The notes under the pieces were generated by a model that had not been told where the DNA came from, did not search any database, and saw only the letters and a list, made by a program, of their open reading frames with translations. Below are positions 47,716-64,000 of a DNA stretch of 64,000 nucleotides, one piece after another. Each line of letters opens with the position of its first letter. The first letter of the stretch is position 1. This DNA comes from Gymnothorax reevesii (taxonomy: Eukaryota > Chordata > Actinopteri > Anguilliformes > Muraenidae). The stretch lies in NCBI GenBank assembly GCA_029721435.1, contig CM056574.1:28691001-28755000 (forward strand), read 5' to 3'. The translations under genes were made by a program, and so were the position numbers.

Positions 47716-49757
47716 CAGGGGTCGGCAATCGGCGGCCCGCGGGCCGAATCTGGCCCGCCGAACCTTCCAATCCGGCCCGCGACTGAGTTTGACTAGTTTA
47801 TGTTCTGTATCTCGGTCTTTTTGTGGGCCTGCAAGTCAATGTGCTGGGACATGGAAACACGTAAAGTGTTTGTGTGCCTGCGAGCCTCTGCACTGGGATA
47901 AGGAAACACTCACCTCCCTAAATCACCAAGCGTGACAGTTTGAGGAGCGGGTTTTCCCTGCCTGTCTGCAAAGGGATGATTTTGGCCGCCACCTCAGTTC
48001 AACCGAAGCATTCAAAAGAAGCGTTTTTTTGCGCGTGCTCAAAGCCATTCTTAAAACCCGTGGCGGTGCGCATTTGATGCGACACGGTTGTTTTTTCGTG
48101 CACGTCCGCCGCGCACAGCTGCACGAACCTGCTTATCCCCCGGTGTTGTGTCCCGGTTCCTTCGGCCTGTGTCTCTCCTAATGTTTCCCACTGAGCTTTG
48201 CCTCGTTTGAAATGTGAAGAAAGCCCATGTGAGGAAAAACGTCGCCTCCGAGATGTAGAATGAGTGTTATAGAAGAGAAACACATATTTCAGGACCACTG
48301 ACTGGTATCCTCAGAACAGACATGTCCTTGATTGTCAGCCTCCTTTCGTATTACGCAGTGTCTACAGGTCCGAAAGTCGGACAGAGTTTTAATAAATCTC
48401 CGTGGACCGTGTCCGACAGTCGGATGGTTTCAATATAACTCCGAGTCCGACAGTTGATTATTGTTTTTAATTTCTTCAAATCTACTGAATCTTTTAGATA
48501 TAAATTGTGAATGTTTTGATAAGAGGGCTCAGTTTTTCAAGATGAGTACCGAGAATTTCAATAAATGTTTCTGTTTGAGCTCTGCTCAATAAAGTGAGTC
48601 GACAATGTCCGTGTCTGACAGCCCGAAAAATAAAAATAAAAAAGCATAAAAGAGGACAATTAGAACAGATTGATAACGAAATAAAAAATAAAGAATTATT
48701 TTAACAACAAACTGAACATCCAATGAACACTGCGATTTATTTATATGTGGGCCATCTTTTTTGGATGTTCTGTCAGTTGGTGATATATTTTTATTCTTTA
48801 TTTCGTAATAAATCTGTTCTCATATCAATACTTTCACTTTTTGCTGGCTGCCGGACATTGAGTATTTTGCACTTCCTGTCGGACAGTCTAGATCGTGCAT
48901 ACGATATTTAACTCACAATGTCAATGGTCATGGAATTGATTTGCTCACTGACTACAAGCACTATTTTATCTCTGGTGTGGAAATAAAGCGTGAATCTGTT
49001 TGATCCATCTGACTAATTTTCAAAAGAGAGACCGAATAAAGACTAAATAATAAAGTCTATCTTCAACAGAAAAAAAGACAAATAAAAAGACCAAGAAAAG
49101 TCGATTGCTATAAATTTGCATTTTGTGAAGGTCGAAAACAAACATGACCAAGTTTGTAGCCTGGAATAATAATAATAATTCCTGGAATACTCGAAACAAG
49201 AGAACTTTTATGATTTTCGGAAACGGAGTATTTTATGATCTCTGTCCGAGCTTAAACAGGAATATTGATTGAAATTCTCGGTACTCATCTCGAAGACCCG
49301 AACCCTCTTATCAAAACATTCACGTTTGCGATCTTAAAGATTCAGTAGATTTGAAGAAATTAAAAAACAATATTCGACTGTCGGACACGGAGTTATACTG
49401 AAACCATCCGGCTGTCGGACGTGGAGATATATTAAAACCCTGTCCGACTTTCGGACACGTGCAGTGCGTGCATATTAAGCTGAAAATCAGCAGTGTAAGC
49501 TCCAGCATATGTAATTGATGATATGATTGGTCAAGATTTTTCATTTTATATCATGCAAAACACCAAAGATGTGTGTAAATGAAAATGATGTGCTTACAAG
49601 TATATAAACAAAAATAATAATATATGACATTAATAATAAATTATTATGCAAAAAGATTAATTTACTTTCAATCAAGGGGCCTATTTAAATGTCAGGCCCC
49701 CGAGGTGTCTGTTGAGAAAAAATGTGGCCCTCCGACAAATGTACTTGCCTACCCCTG
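47716..49757. mobile_element. hAT-type element, 2.0 kb, containing a large foldback structure
   Basis: Left end CAGGGGTCGGCAATCGGCGG; complement of the right end CAGGGGTAGGCAAGTACATT. The flanks GGCTATAG and TTCTACAG agree at five of eight positions, compatible with an old 8-bp duplication at a TCTAGA-like target. The first 350 bp are GC-rich (GGCCCGCGGGCC near 47743-47754). No transposase frame was found. The middle is occupied by the inverted-repeat structure at 48361-49463. Confidence 0.7.
48361..49463. mobile_element. Nested foldback element with about 230-bp inverted arms
   Basis: The left arm (about 48365-48590) and right arm (about 49240-49460) are inverted repeats over roughly 225 bp with about 85-90% agreement by eye. 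Shared words include GTCCGAAAGTCGGAC at the outer ends, TTCTTCAAATCTACTGAATC, TTTTGATAAGAGGG and GATGAGTACCGAGAATTTCA. A second, inner palindrome pairs 48663-48723 with about 48758-48820. GCAGTG occurs just outside each end (48356 and 49460 area), a possible target duplication. No coding frame. Confidence 0.7.
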
Positions 49758-49765
49758 TTCTACAG

Positions 49766-50863
49766 CTTATCTACACAAATCAGCTGTTACACATAGTCTA
49801 AGGTTCATACGGGATTGTTTGTAAGAAAGCATAACTTATAGATGAACCCCAAGCCCCATCAGAGCTGTCAGGATATTTTTATTTTTAAGTAGCTGAAATT
49901 ATTTCATTTATCCCTTTCAGCCCAGCTATCATTGAATATCAATTCGATATCATTCAAACCTTGAGAGAGAGAGAGAAAGAAGAGAATAATGATATAGGCT
50001 ATATCAAAATGCTACCCATAAGAGCTCACACAGATCAGTTCATCACACCATTTTCTCCCCCAGACTGGTTCACCATCTCAGAGTCAGAGCTGAGCTGGGA
50101 CAGGAATGGGTTGCGGCTGAGGCGAGGCGTGCAAGCATCATAAGCCATTGTCAATAACTTTCTGTTCCTCATTTTACTTTAATTTAAATAAAAGAAATTT
50201 GTCTGACATTGAACCATAGTCTCTTCGTTGGTGAAGCATAAACAAAGGCTAAGATTTTGATGTAGCCTAAAAAATAAGACCATATAACGGTGGGATCCTG
50301 CTAGAGCGGCAAAAAGCATTCAGAGGTCTCGCTCCGTTTCCAGCGATGCAGCTAAAAATCAGCTGTAGCCTGTTCCAGTGTCAGGTCAATGGGAGAGCGA
50401 AGCGTCTGAGTACTTTCCTAGCTCTAGTTGGATTGAGCTGCATAGGTCAAATGTCGGGTTAACGTTGGCTCGTGGTCGGCCGTCGTTCTAATGCCAATAT
50501 CTCCCCGATGTCTTGTCGATTAGCTACTGATCTCCACAATAAATCTCACCGACACACTTGACTATGTCAGGCAGGCACACGTTGCCCCGGCAAGACTTAA
50601 TTTCTTGTTTAGTAGCCTAATATCATTCAGTGAAGCAGAAATAAAGCAACATCTTTACTTTTTCCTAACACAGATCTAGATACAATACAATTACTACTTC
50701 GGCTGTGCAGAAATTTGATATATTCTGTAAAATAGCTAGTAGTCGGGCATACCTCATCTCCTTTCTTCCGCTATCAAAACCTGACAGAAACATTTATTTT
50801 CCAGAGAGAAATGATTTAATGGAATGGCCTTAACATTCAGCTTTGGTATTTTTATCTGTCAAG
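49766..50863. other. Non-coding stretch, no gene seen
   Basis: Includes a short GA run near 49965-49985. No exon or repeat assigned. Confidence 0.45.
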
Positions 50864-52646
50864 GACACTGTCATGTTTTTGTGTTGGGAAATATTAAGTA
50901 GGCTAGCCTACATAGGCCAATTCAAAGAAAACCTCAGACGAAAAAAATTTTAGCAATGGGTCTGCTCGCCGGAATTGTAAAATAAAAAGACATGAATAAA
51001 AACAAGAATAAACTCTCATTAAATATTTAGTCGTATTATCGTTCCTATCTGACCACCTGTTGTGACACCGTGTTGGTCTCGACTTAGTAGACACACGTGG
51101 GGTCGATAGTCTGTCTGTTATGTGTTGTCTGTGAAAAGAAAGACCAACGAGACTTAGGAATGCTACTTCCTGTAACCAAAGCTCTTGTTTTTTTATGAAT
51201 GAAATGTCCAAAAAAGGTGTGTGAGTGGATGGGGGCAGCGGGGCGGAGGGATTTCCTTGGGAGCCTGACGTCAGTCGTATTCTCCTTCTCATCCCATTGT
51301 TGTTTTGTTTTTTTTATTCTTCACAACGACAAAGAGTGAAATAAACAGTCATGATGCGCAAAACCTGAGATAGTGGCGTTGTAAGATGTACGGGCATAAT
51401 AAATTAATACATTAATTAAAATGAGTAGCTTTAGGCAGGGCCAGCGCTCGCCTAGTCAATATGCCTAAGAAAAAATCCACCCCTTTATTGGCATCAATTT
51501 CTTGTTCTTAATGCTTAATGCTTGCTTGTTCTTAATGGTTTTCATTTATTAACACGTTTTCCAATTTAAGAATAATCAAGAGGCAATTGAAGACACGGCT
51601 TTTCTCCCCCTATGCAATCTAACAGCGAAAAATGGGCTAAATTCAGTTCAGAAAAATAATTTTATTATAATTAGGTCTATGCACTGGCACTCAGCGACGT
51701 AACTTTTTCCAGCGAGAGCGGCATTTCAGAACTCTTCAGCGAATGAAGGTAATTCTGGTGACAAGTAGGCCTTCTTGGTTTCGTCCGTTTACATTTTCCA
51801 GCACGCAACAGCTTGTATATAGGCCTACAATTGTCGTTTATGCGCGTCGATGGGATAATGCAAATGAGCACCGAATGGTGTCAGGCAGGGGCATGCTGGG
51901 GATCCAAATCAGGCCGGGAGACTACCAAGCAAGCAAGCCACTGAAGTGTTGCGGTGGATGCAAAGCGCGCGCGGCGAAAAATTTGTGGGGGTTTTTCTTC
52001 AAAATAGACGACTTTAGACAGCATTTAGAGTTGTCATAGCAACTACAACAACACTATTAGACTGACAGCCGCACAACAACACTCTATTAAACACAACCAT
52101 GACGACAGCTCCACACAGTCCTCCATACCATACCAGTTTTGTCTTCTCTAATCTCTTCTCTACATCATACTGTGTCCTTGTGTTCTATATTATTTATATA
52201 ATGTGCAGAATTACACAAAAACATGTTTGTATTACTTTGTCAGCAAATCGTTTAGATGTCATGCCAGCTTACAATAGCTAAGAAGAATACCAATATTGAA
52301 TATAATACTATTGTATTGGCTGTCCTAAAAGTCGATAGATGACGTATTATGCAAATTAGGTAATGACAACTTGCGCATGTGTTTTGGAGTTGCCATGTGT
52401 TTTTTATATCGCTTAGTTTGGCATAGAAATCAGCCTTGCAATATATGCAGTATGCCCGAGTATCATCCCCAATAAACTGCTTCAACCTGCCTTTGAATTC
52501 AGAGTTTGATTCCCACTCCTTGCTGTACTTTTGACTGGACAGTTTAGACTGAGCCATGTTCAGCTAGAGGTTTAGCTTGTGTCACGGAGAAATGCGAATA
52601 CACACGGAACTGTCTGGACGAGGCGAGTATCTTTAGTAATACAGTT
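50864..52646. repeat. Long direct repeat, copy 1 (about 1.75 kb)
   Basis: The sequence starting GACACTGTCATGTTTTTGTG at 50864 recurs at 62268 in the same orientation and stays closely alike to the end of the window. By eye identity is well above 90% apart from a replaced patch near 51100-51150, which is shorter in copy 2. The right end is taken where the hAT-like element at 52647 begins. It contains a broken BED-finger exon on the minus strand, so the repeat is probably an internally deleted hAT-type transposon. Confidence 0.85.
52325..52557 (-). pseudogene. BED-type zinc-finger start of a hAT-like transposase, broken (copy 1)
   Basis: The minus strand starts MAQSKLSSQKYSKEWESN and continues FIGDDTRAYCIYCKADFY, then AKLSDIK. 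The C-x2-C pair is followed, after a one-base deletion in an A run near 52409, by a frame reading HMATPKH, giving the H-x5-H half of a BED zinc finger. A stop follows at 52325. BED fingers bind DNA at the N-terminus of many hAT transposases. No catalytic domain was found. Confidence 0.65.
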
Positions 52647-54221
52647 CAGGCATGCAAACTGGTCATGGGTGAAAAAGGTGAGAAGGGCGCACAGACACGC
52701 GGTGCAAACGGAAACGTAAATTTCATAGTCTGCGTTATAGAAACATGCATCTTGAATAGAATACTGTACAAGATGACTTACCATACACATCTCTTTTTAT
52801 TGAGACGACAATTCAAAACAACTATAACTTATGCACAGGTTTTTCTTTCTTTTTGGCCTGGACAATGATTACATGCTCTTTTTACCATGAATACCTAAAT
52901 CTAAATCAACAAGTTTTGCACATGTCATTTTTTGTTTTGGCCTGGACAAAGATCACATGCCCTGTCAGTGACAACATGTAGGCTACAGTATAGTCTACAC
53001 TCACTCTCCGATCATGTGCTTGATACATTACAATGTATATCACCACATGTAGGCTAGCTCTTCAAAAGCAGTAAACGGTAACATGGAAAGTCACTTTTTA
53101 ATAGGCACACCTTATGCATTTTTTCATGCCTTTATCAACCTACATTAAACTTAACTAAGTTCCATACTTCTCTAATTTCATTGATCATACTGGTTAAAAC
53201 ATTTGCACAATTGTTTTAAAATGACCACAAAAAGCTATAGCTCTTGATCATTTATTATTATTTTAATTCAAGAAAACGACATGTGCTTTACTCATCAGGG
53301 CGAGGTCTAAGCAATAGCCTACCACCCATCGCCACATGGCGGAGAGTCGTGACTAATTATAAAATACGTGACTGAGACGGTCGGCCTATTTAGCCTTTTA
53401 TCTGTTCCCAAAAACGAGTCTCCCTCGAAACCTATTTAGGTTTAAGCTACTCTTAAAAAAAGTTGTTGAAGAGACAGGCTTGCTCGTCTACCTAAAACTT
53501 TCCAAAACATCACATCGGTAGACCTACTGTGCAGTTCATTTGATAGGCCAGGATAACGTGATGCGAGCCGGTCAAATATCGAGGAATAAATTCAGTTTTA
53601 CAGATTAGTTAATTTACCCTCATGGCAACGTTCTGTTTCACTTCAACAGCAGCCTGTTGTAGGCTATACAATGGTCTGTTATCCAGAAATGTCACAGTAA
53701 AATGTTGGGAAGTGAATGGAGCATTCTACACGATTATAAAGATCCGTGTAGCCTATTAATGGCAGAATGAATTACGAACAGCACAGTAGGCACGAACGAA
53801 ACCAGCGCATGTTCCAAGTGCTGGAATTAATCTAACGACAACACTGACGTCTGATTTATGAAGCTGTTCATAGGCTATCACTTTAAGACATGTATAACTG
53901 CATCGTTTATGCCTTACCTTGCCGCAGGTTCTAATTTCCACAATGGAGGCCTTGAGCTGAATTCTTTCGTGGGTAAATTGCTTCAGGCTGGCACCATAAG
54001 AAAAAAATTAGGAAGAAGGGGCGCCTTGAAAATTGCCGCTTCAATTAGAGCATCTCGTCAGTCATTTGCACTCACGAGACGAGTGTAATGTAGGTCTGTA
54101 GTTTTCTGCGGTCCACTGTTCTGCTCGCTCGCTAGCCCCCCTCCTCGGATCTGCGCGTACATGGCCCATTTCGAACTCAAAACGGCGAATTTCGCCGAAA
54201 GGTGAGGAGTTTGCATGCCTG
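52647..54221. mobile_element. hAT-like non-autonomous element with CAGGCATGCAAACT ends
   Basis: Left end CAGGCATGCAAACTGGTCAT; complement of the right end CAGGCATGCAAACTCCTCAC. ACAGTT flanks both sides (52641-52646 and 54222-54227). The interior (1.5 kb) contains no transposase frame; the right terminal region carries GGCGAATTTCGCC, a short palindrome. It sits at the right edge of direct repeat copy 1. Confidence 0.65.
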
Positions 54222-55369
54222 ACAGTTATTAACACAATAAAAAATCACATTTATCCCACCGGGACTGTAAACCAACACTGATTAATAGCGGCGGGTTCGC
54301 ATGTGCGTTTCATTTGCAGTTTGGACACGGAGGGGTGAACTTCTCCTGCTCCGACTCCAGCAAAGAGAGGCGGCTGCGAGAGGACTGGGCCGCCCGTGAG
54401 TGCTCTGTGACGGGGGACAGGCCGACGGAAGCACCCGCTGCATGTCGAGAGTAGTAACGATTAAAGTCGCTTGGTTGGCAACACTGGAGGCGTCTCTCTC
54501 ACTCATCCCCCCTCCTCTCGCAGACTGCTCCATGTGCTTCTCTACATTTCCAGTGTTTTGGCTGTGTAGAGGCGGGCCATAAAGCAACTAACCAGTCACA
54601 ACACGAGTCCTCTAAAAGAAAAACGGTGATCGCTGTAATTTCGATCAATCCTACCCTCTGATCGCAGAGTTCATGTTGGCTACGTGTGCACTATGCAGTG
54701 AGGGGGCGTGTTCTCTGTCAAAAAAGTGCTGCCAGCGCTGCTGCTGTTGCAACAAGTGTGTGTTGTCCGCCTGGAAACAGCGGGCCAGTGGCTGCATTTT
54801 ATTTAATGGCAGCCAGGCAGGCCAATAAGGCCACAGGCCACCGGGAAAAGTCCAGAGCGTCCAGATGGGCCAGCGCGCGCCTGGTGTCAGGAGTCCTTGT
54901 GGGGGCAAAGAGTAAAATTCCCGTACAGGCCACAGCCTGTGACTCTGGCTCTGGTCCAGGCGCTTAAACAACTGGACAGTCCGAGAGCTTGAATCCACCA
55001 GGGGGCGTGTCTTTCCTGTCACTTGTAAGATCCATAATGACGCGTTTGTGGTTTGAACATGAAGCGTCCAGCCCTCAAGTTCAGCACTCTAGTTCATTCA
55101 GCCGTCAGAATTTTTGTCGCCTGACATTCGTCTCTCGTTGTTATGGAAATTCTGCGACGAAAAATGCAACAAGAATTATGACGGATTACATATTGTGACA
55201 TCACAAGTGTTGCAAGCTTTATGATTTTTCGGTTGCTTCTGTGATGCAAATAACCATAACCCCCATATAACCAGATACGCACTAGCTACTGTGTATCAGA
55301 GCTAAACGGCGCTTCGCTGGAGACACAACAAAGTGTGATTACGATTGGATGTACGATTGAGTACTGAAG
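54222..55369. promoter_or_regulatory. GC-rich region upstream of the kinase gene, possible promoter/5' UTR
   Basis: About 54280-55030 is distinctly richer in G+C and CpG than the rest of the window. The 5' untranslated part of exon 1 should lie in its distal portion, immediately before the ATG at 55370. No TATA box in a convincing position was found and the transcription start is not determined. Frames here of up to 123 codons are not recognised as coding. Confidence 0.35.
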
Positions 55370-61728
<6,359 letters not shown>

Positions 61729-62267
61729 CAATTTATCAATTTATGAGGAAAAAAAACATAACTTTTGCAGGAACGATCAATCATGTTGCACGAACAGGAT
61801 TTTCATTAGAAACCAGAACCCAGCACAAATTGCTGATTACTTTGAATGATGCACTGTTTATCTGTATTGCTGCAAGCATAAGACTTCATAAAAATACAAA
61901 TTTGTGAATAGCCCACCAGCATCTATAATTGCCAAACTGTTTTATTGTCATTTTACGCTACGGTCAACGGTTATGGTTTTGGCCTAAAACAAAGAGATTC
62001 TAGCCATTAGGGGGGAATCGTCTCTGATTCCTAGCCAATCTAGGTAGTCGGGGGGGGGGATGGCATCTGAGTGATCCGATCCCCTTCGGTGCGTGTGAAT
62101 CCTTTTCCTCCAGGTATGACTTTATTCTCTCTTTCTAAATTGTGTGTAACTTGTAATTGCCTTAAAGTTGATTTGTTTGATCTAAGTTTGTGCCAACCTG
62201 GTGATTAAATTATTGTTATTCCTCTCAGCTTGCGTGGTCCCCGTGACTCTTAACACTTGTGCATTCT
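61729..62267 (+). other. Likely 3' UTR and downstream of the kinase gene
   Basis: Follows the TAA stop at 61726-61728. No AATAAA occurs nearby; an ATTAAA at 62204-62209 is the best candidate cleavage signal. A CT-rich stretch and a G-run (about 62050) lie between. The stretch stops at direct repeat copy 2. Confidence 0.4.
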
Positions 62268-64000
62268 GACACTGTCATGTTTTTGTGTTGGGAAATATTA
62301 AGTAGGCTAGCCTACATAGGCCAATTCAAAGAAAACCTCAGACGAAAAAAATTTTAGCAATGGGTCTGCTCGCCGGAATTGTAAAATAAAAAGACATGAA
62401 TAAAAACAAGAATAAACTCTCATTAAATATTTAGTCGTATTATCGTTACTATCTGACCACCTGTTGTGACACCGTGTTGGTCTCGACTTAGTAGACACAC
62501 GTGGGAATGGAATGGGACTAAGGAATGCTACTTCCTGTAACCAAAGCTCTTGTTTTTTTATGAATGAAATGTCCAAAAAAGGTGTGTGAGTGGATGGGGG
62601 CAGCGGGGCGGAGGGATTTCCTCGGGAGCCTGACGTCAGTCGTATTCTCCTTCTCGTCCCATTGTTGTTTTGTTTTTTTTATTCTTCACAACAACATATA
62701 GTGAAATAAACAGTCATGATGCGCAAAACCTGAGATAGTGGCGTTGTAAGATGTACGGGCATAATAAATTAATACGTTAATTAAAATGAGTAGCTTTGGA
62801 CAGGGCCAGCGCTCGCCTAGTCAATTGCCTAAGCAAAAATCCACCCCTTTATTGGCATCAATTGCTTGTTCTTAATGCTTAATCCTTGCTTGTTCTTAAT
62901 GGTTTTAATTTATTAACACGTTTTCCAATTTAAGAATAATCAAGTGGCAATTGAAGACACGGCTTTTCTCCCTCTATGCGATCTAACAGCGACAAATGGG
63001 CTAAATTCAGTTCAGAAAAATAATTTTATTATAATTAGGTCTATGCACTGGCATCAGCGACGTAACTTTTTCCAGCAAGAGCGGCATTTCAGAACTCTTC
63101 AGCGAATGAAGGTAATTCTGGTGACAAGTAGGCCTTCTTGGTTTCGTCCGTTTACATTTTCCAGCACGCAACAGCTTGTATATAGGCCTACAATTGTCGT
63201 TTATGCGCGTCGACGGGATAATGCAAATGAGCACCGAATGGTGTCAGACAGGGGCATGCTGGGGATCCAAATCAGGCCGGGAGACTACCAAGCAAGCAGG
63301 CCACTGAAGTGTTGCGGTGGATGCAAAGCGCACAGCGAAAAATTTGTGGGGGTTTTTCTTCAAAATAAGACGACTTTAGGCAGCATTTAGAGTTGTCATA
63401 GCAACTACAACAACACTATTAGACTGACAGCCGCACAACAACACTCTATTAAACAGAACCATGACGACAGCTCCACACAGTCCTGCATACCATACCAGTT
63501 TTGTCTTCTCTAATCTCTTCTCTACATCATACTGTGTCCTTTTGTTCTATATTATTTATATAATGTGCAGAATTACACAAAAACATGTTTGTATTACTTT
63601 GTCAGCAAATCGTTCAGATGTCATGCCAGCTTACAATAGCTAAGAAGAATACCAATATTGAATATAATACTATTGTATTGGCTGTCCTAAAAGTCGATAG
63701 ATGACGTATTATGCAAATTAGGTAATGACAACTTGCGCATGTGTTTTGGAGCTGCCATGTGTTTTTTATATCGCTTAGTTTGGCATAGAAATCAGCCTTG
63801 CAATATATGCAGTATGCCCGAGTATCATCCCCAATAAACTGCTTCAACCTGCCTTTGAATTCAAGGTTTGATTCCCACTCCTTTCTGTACTTTTGACTGT
63901 ACAGTTTAGACTAAGCCATGTTCAGCTAGAGGTTTAGCTTGTGTCACGGAGAAATGCAAACACGCACTGAACTGTCTGGACGAGGCGAGTATCTTTATTA
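62268..64000. repeat. Long direct repeat, copy 2, running off the window
   Basis: Same orientation and order as 50864-52646. It differs by scattered substitutions, small indels and a shortened patch near 62505-62520. The window ends inside it (…GAGTATCTTTATTA), so its right boundary is unknown. Confidence 0.85.
63687..63919 (-). pseudogene. BED-type zinc-finger start of a hAT-like transposase, broken (copy 2)
   Basis: Counterpart of 52325-52557. It shares the same one-base deletion in the A run just before the HMATPKH half of the zinc finger. In addition its third codon is TAG instead of CAG. The shared lesion shows that both copies derive from an already broken source. Confidence 0.65.

Noticed and set aside
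54282..55022. Coding exons in the GC-rich block (101- and 123-codon minus frames, 93-codon plus frame)
   Set aside because: No recognisable domain; frames on both strands are expected in GC-rich DNA, and none joins the kinase exons in phase.

Overview
This window looks like teleost fish nuclear DNA. It is AT-leaning and intron-containing, with many microsatellites and a dense layer of fish-type transposable elements: Tc1-like, hAT-like, PIF/Harbinger-like and piggyBac-like DNA elements, a Penelope-like retroelement with a GIY-YIG endonuclease, an RTE-like LINE end, and a tRNA-derived SINE ending in ATGGATGG repeats. Only one convincing cellular gene is present. Everything was read by eye from the sequence; no alignment or database search was run.

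Layout. Positions 1-36,000 are mostly intergenic sequence with scattered decayed repeats: a SINE with a perfect 9-bp target-site duplication (1938-2306), a DNA element with an 8-bp duplication (4251-4765), Tc1-like remnants (about 14.1, 21.9, 27.7, 29 and 32 kb), and a 1.4-kb DNA element with 34-bp terminal inverted repeats that carries an exon-like open segment (24418-25818). Inside one Tc1-like remnant lies a palindrome with perfect 58-bp arms (27917-28075). From 36.5 to 54.2 kb, transposons are packed almost end to end: a piggyBac-like element, the Penelope-like element (38.5-41.2 kb), a LINE end, four hAT-type elements (one containing a large foldback structure), a 65-bp minisatellite, and the first copy of a 1.75-kb direct repeat.

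The gene occupies 55370-61728 on the + strand. Nine exons with GT-AG introns and continuous phase encode a predicted 698-residue serine/threonine kinase. Its catalytic domain and C-terminal tail are of the novel protein kinase C (delta/theta) type. Its first 370 residues contain no recognisable C1 or C2 domain; they are a glutamine- and acid-rich, probably helical region. All catalytic landmarks are present, so I infer a working kinase regulated differently from classical PKCs.

The gene is bracketed by two same-orientation copies of the 1.75-kb repeat (50864-52646 and 62268 to the window end), about 11.4 kb apart. Both copies carry the same broken BED-type zinc-finger exon on the minus strand. 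No bacterial-style operon, CRISPR array or defence system is present. The candidates for something new are the C1/C2-less PKC-like kinase, the exon-carrying DNA element, the nested palindromes and a hammerhead-like motif downstream of the Penelope-like element.
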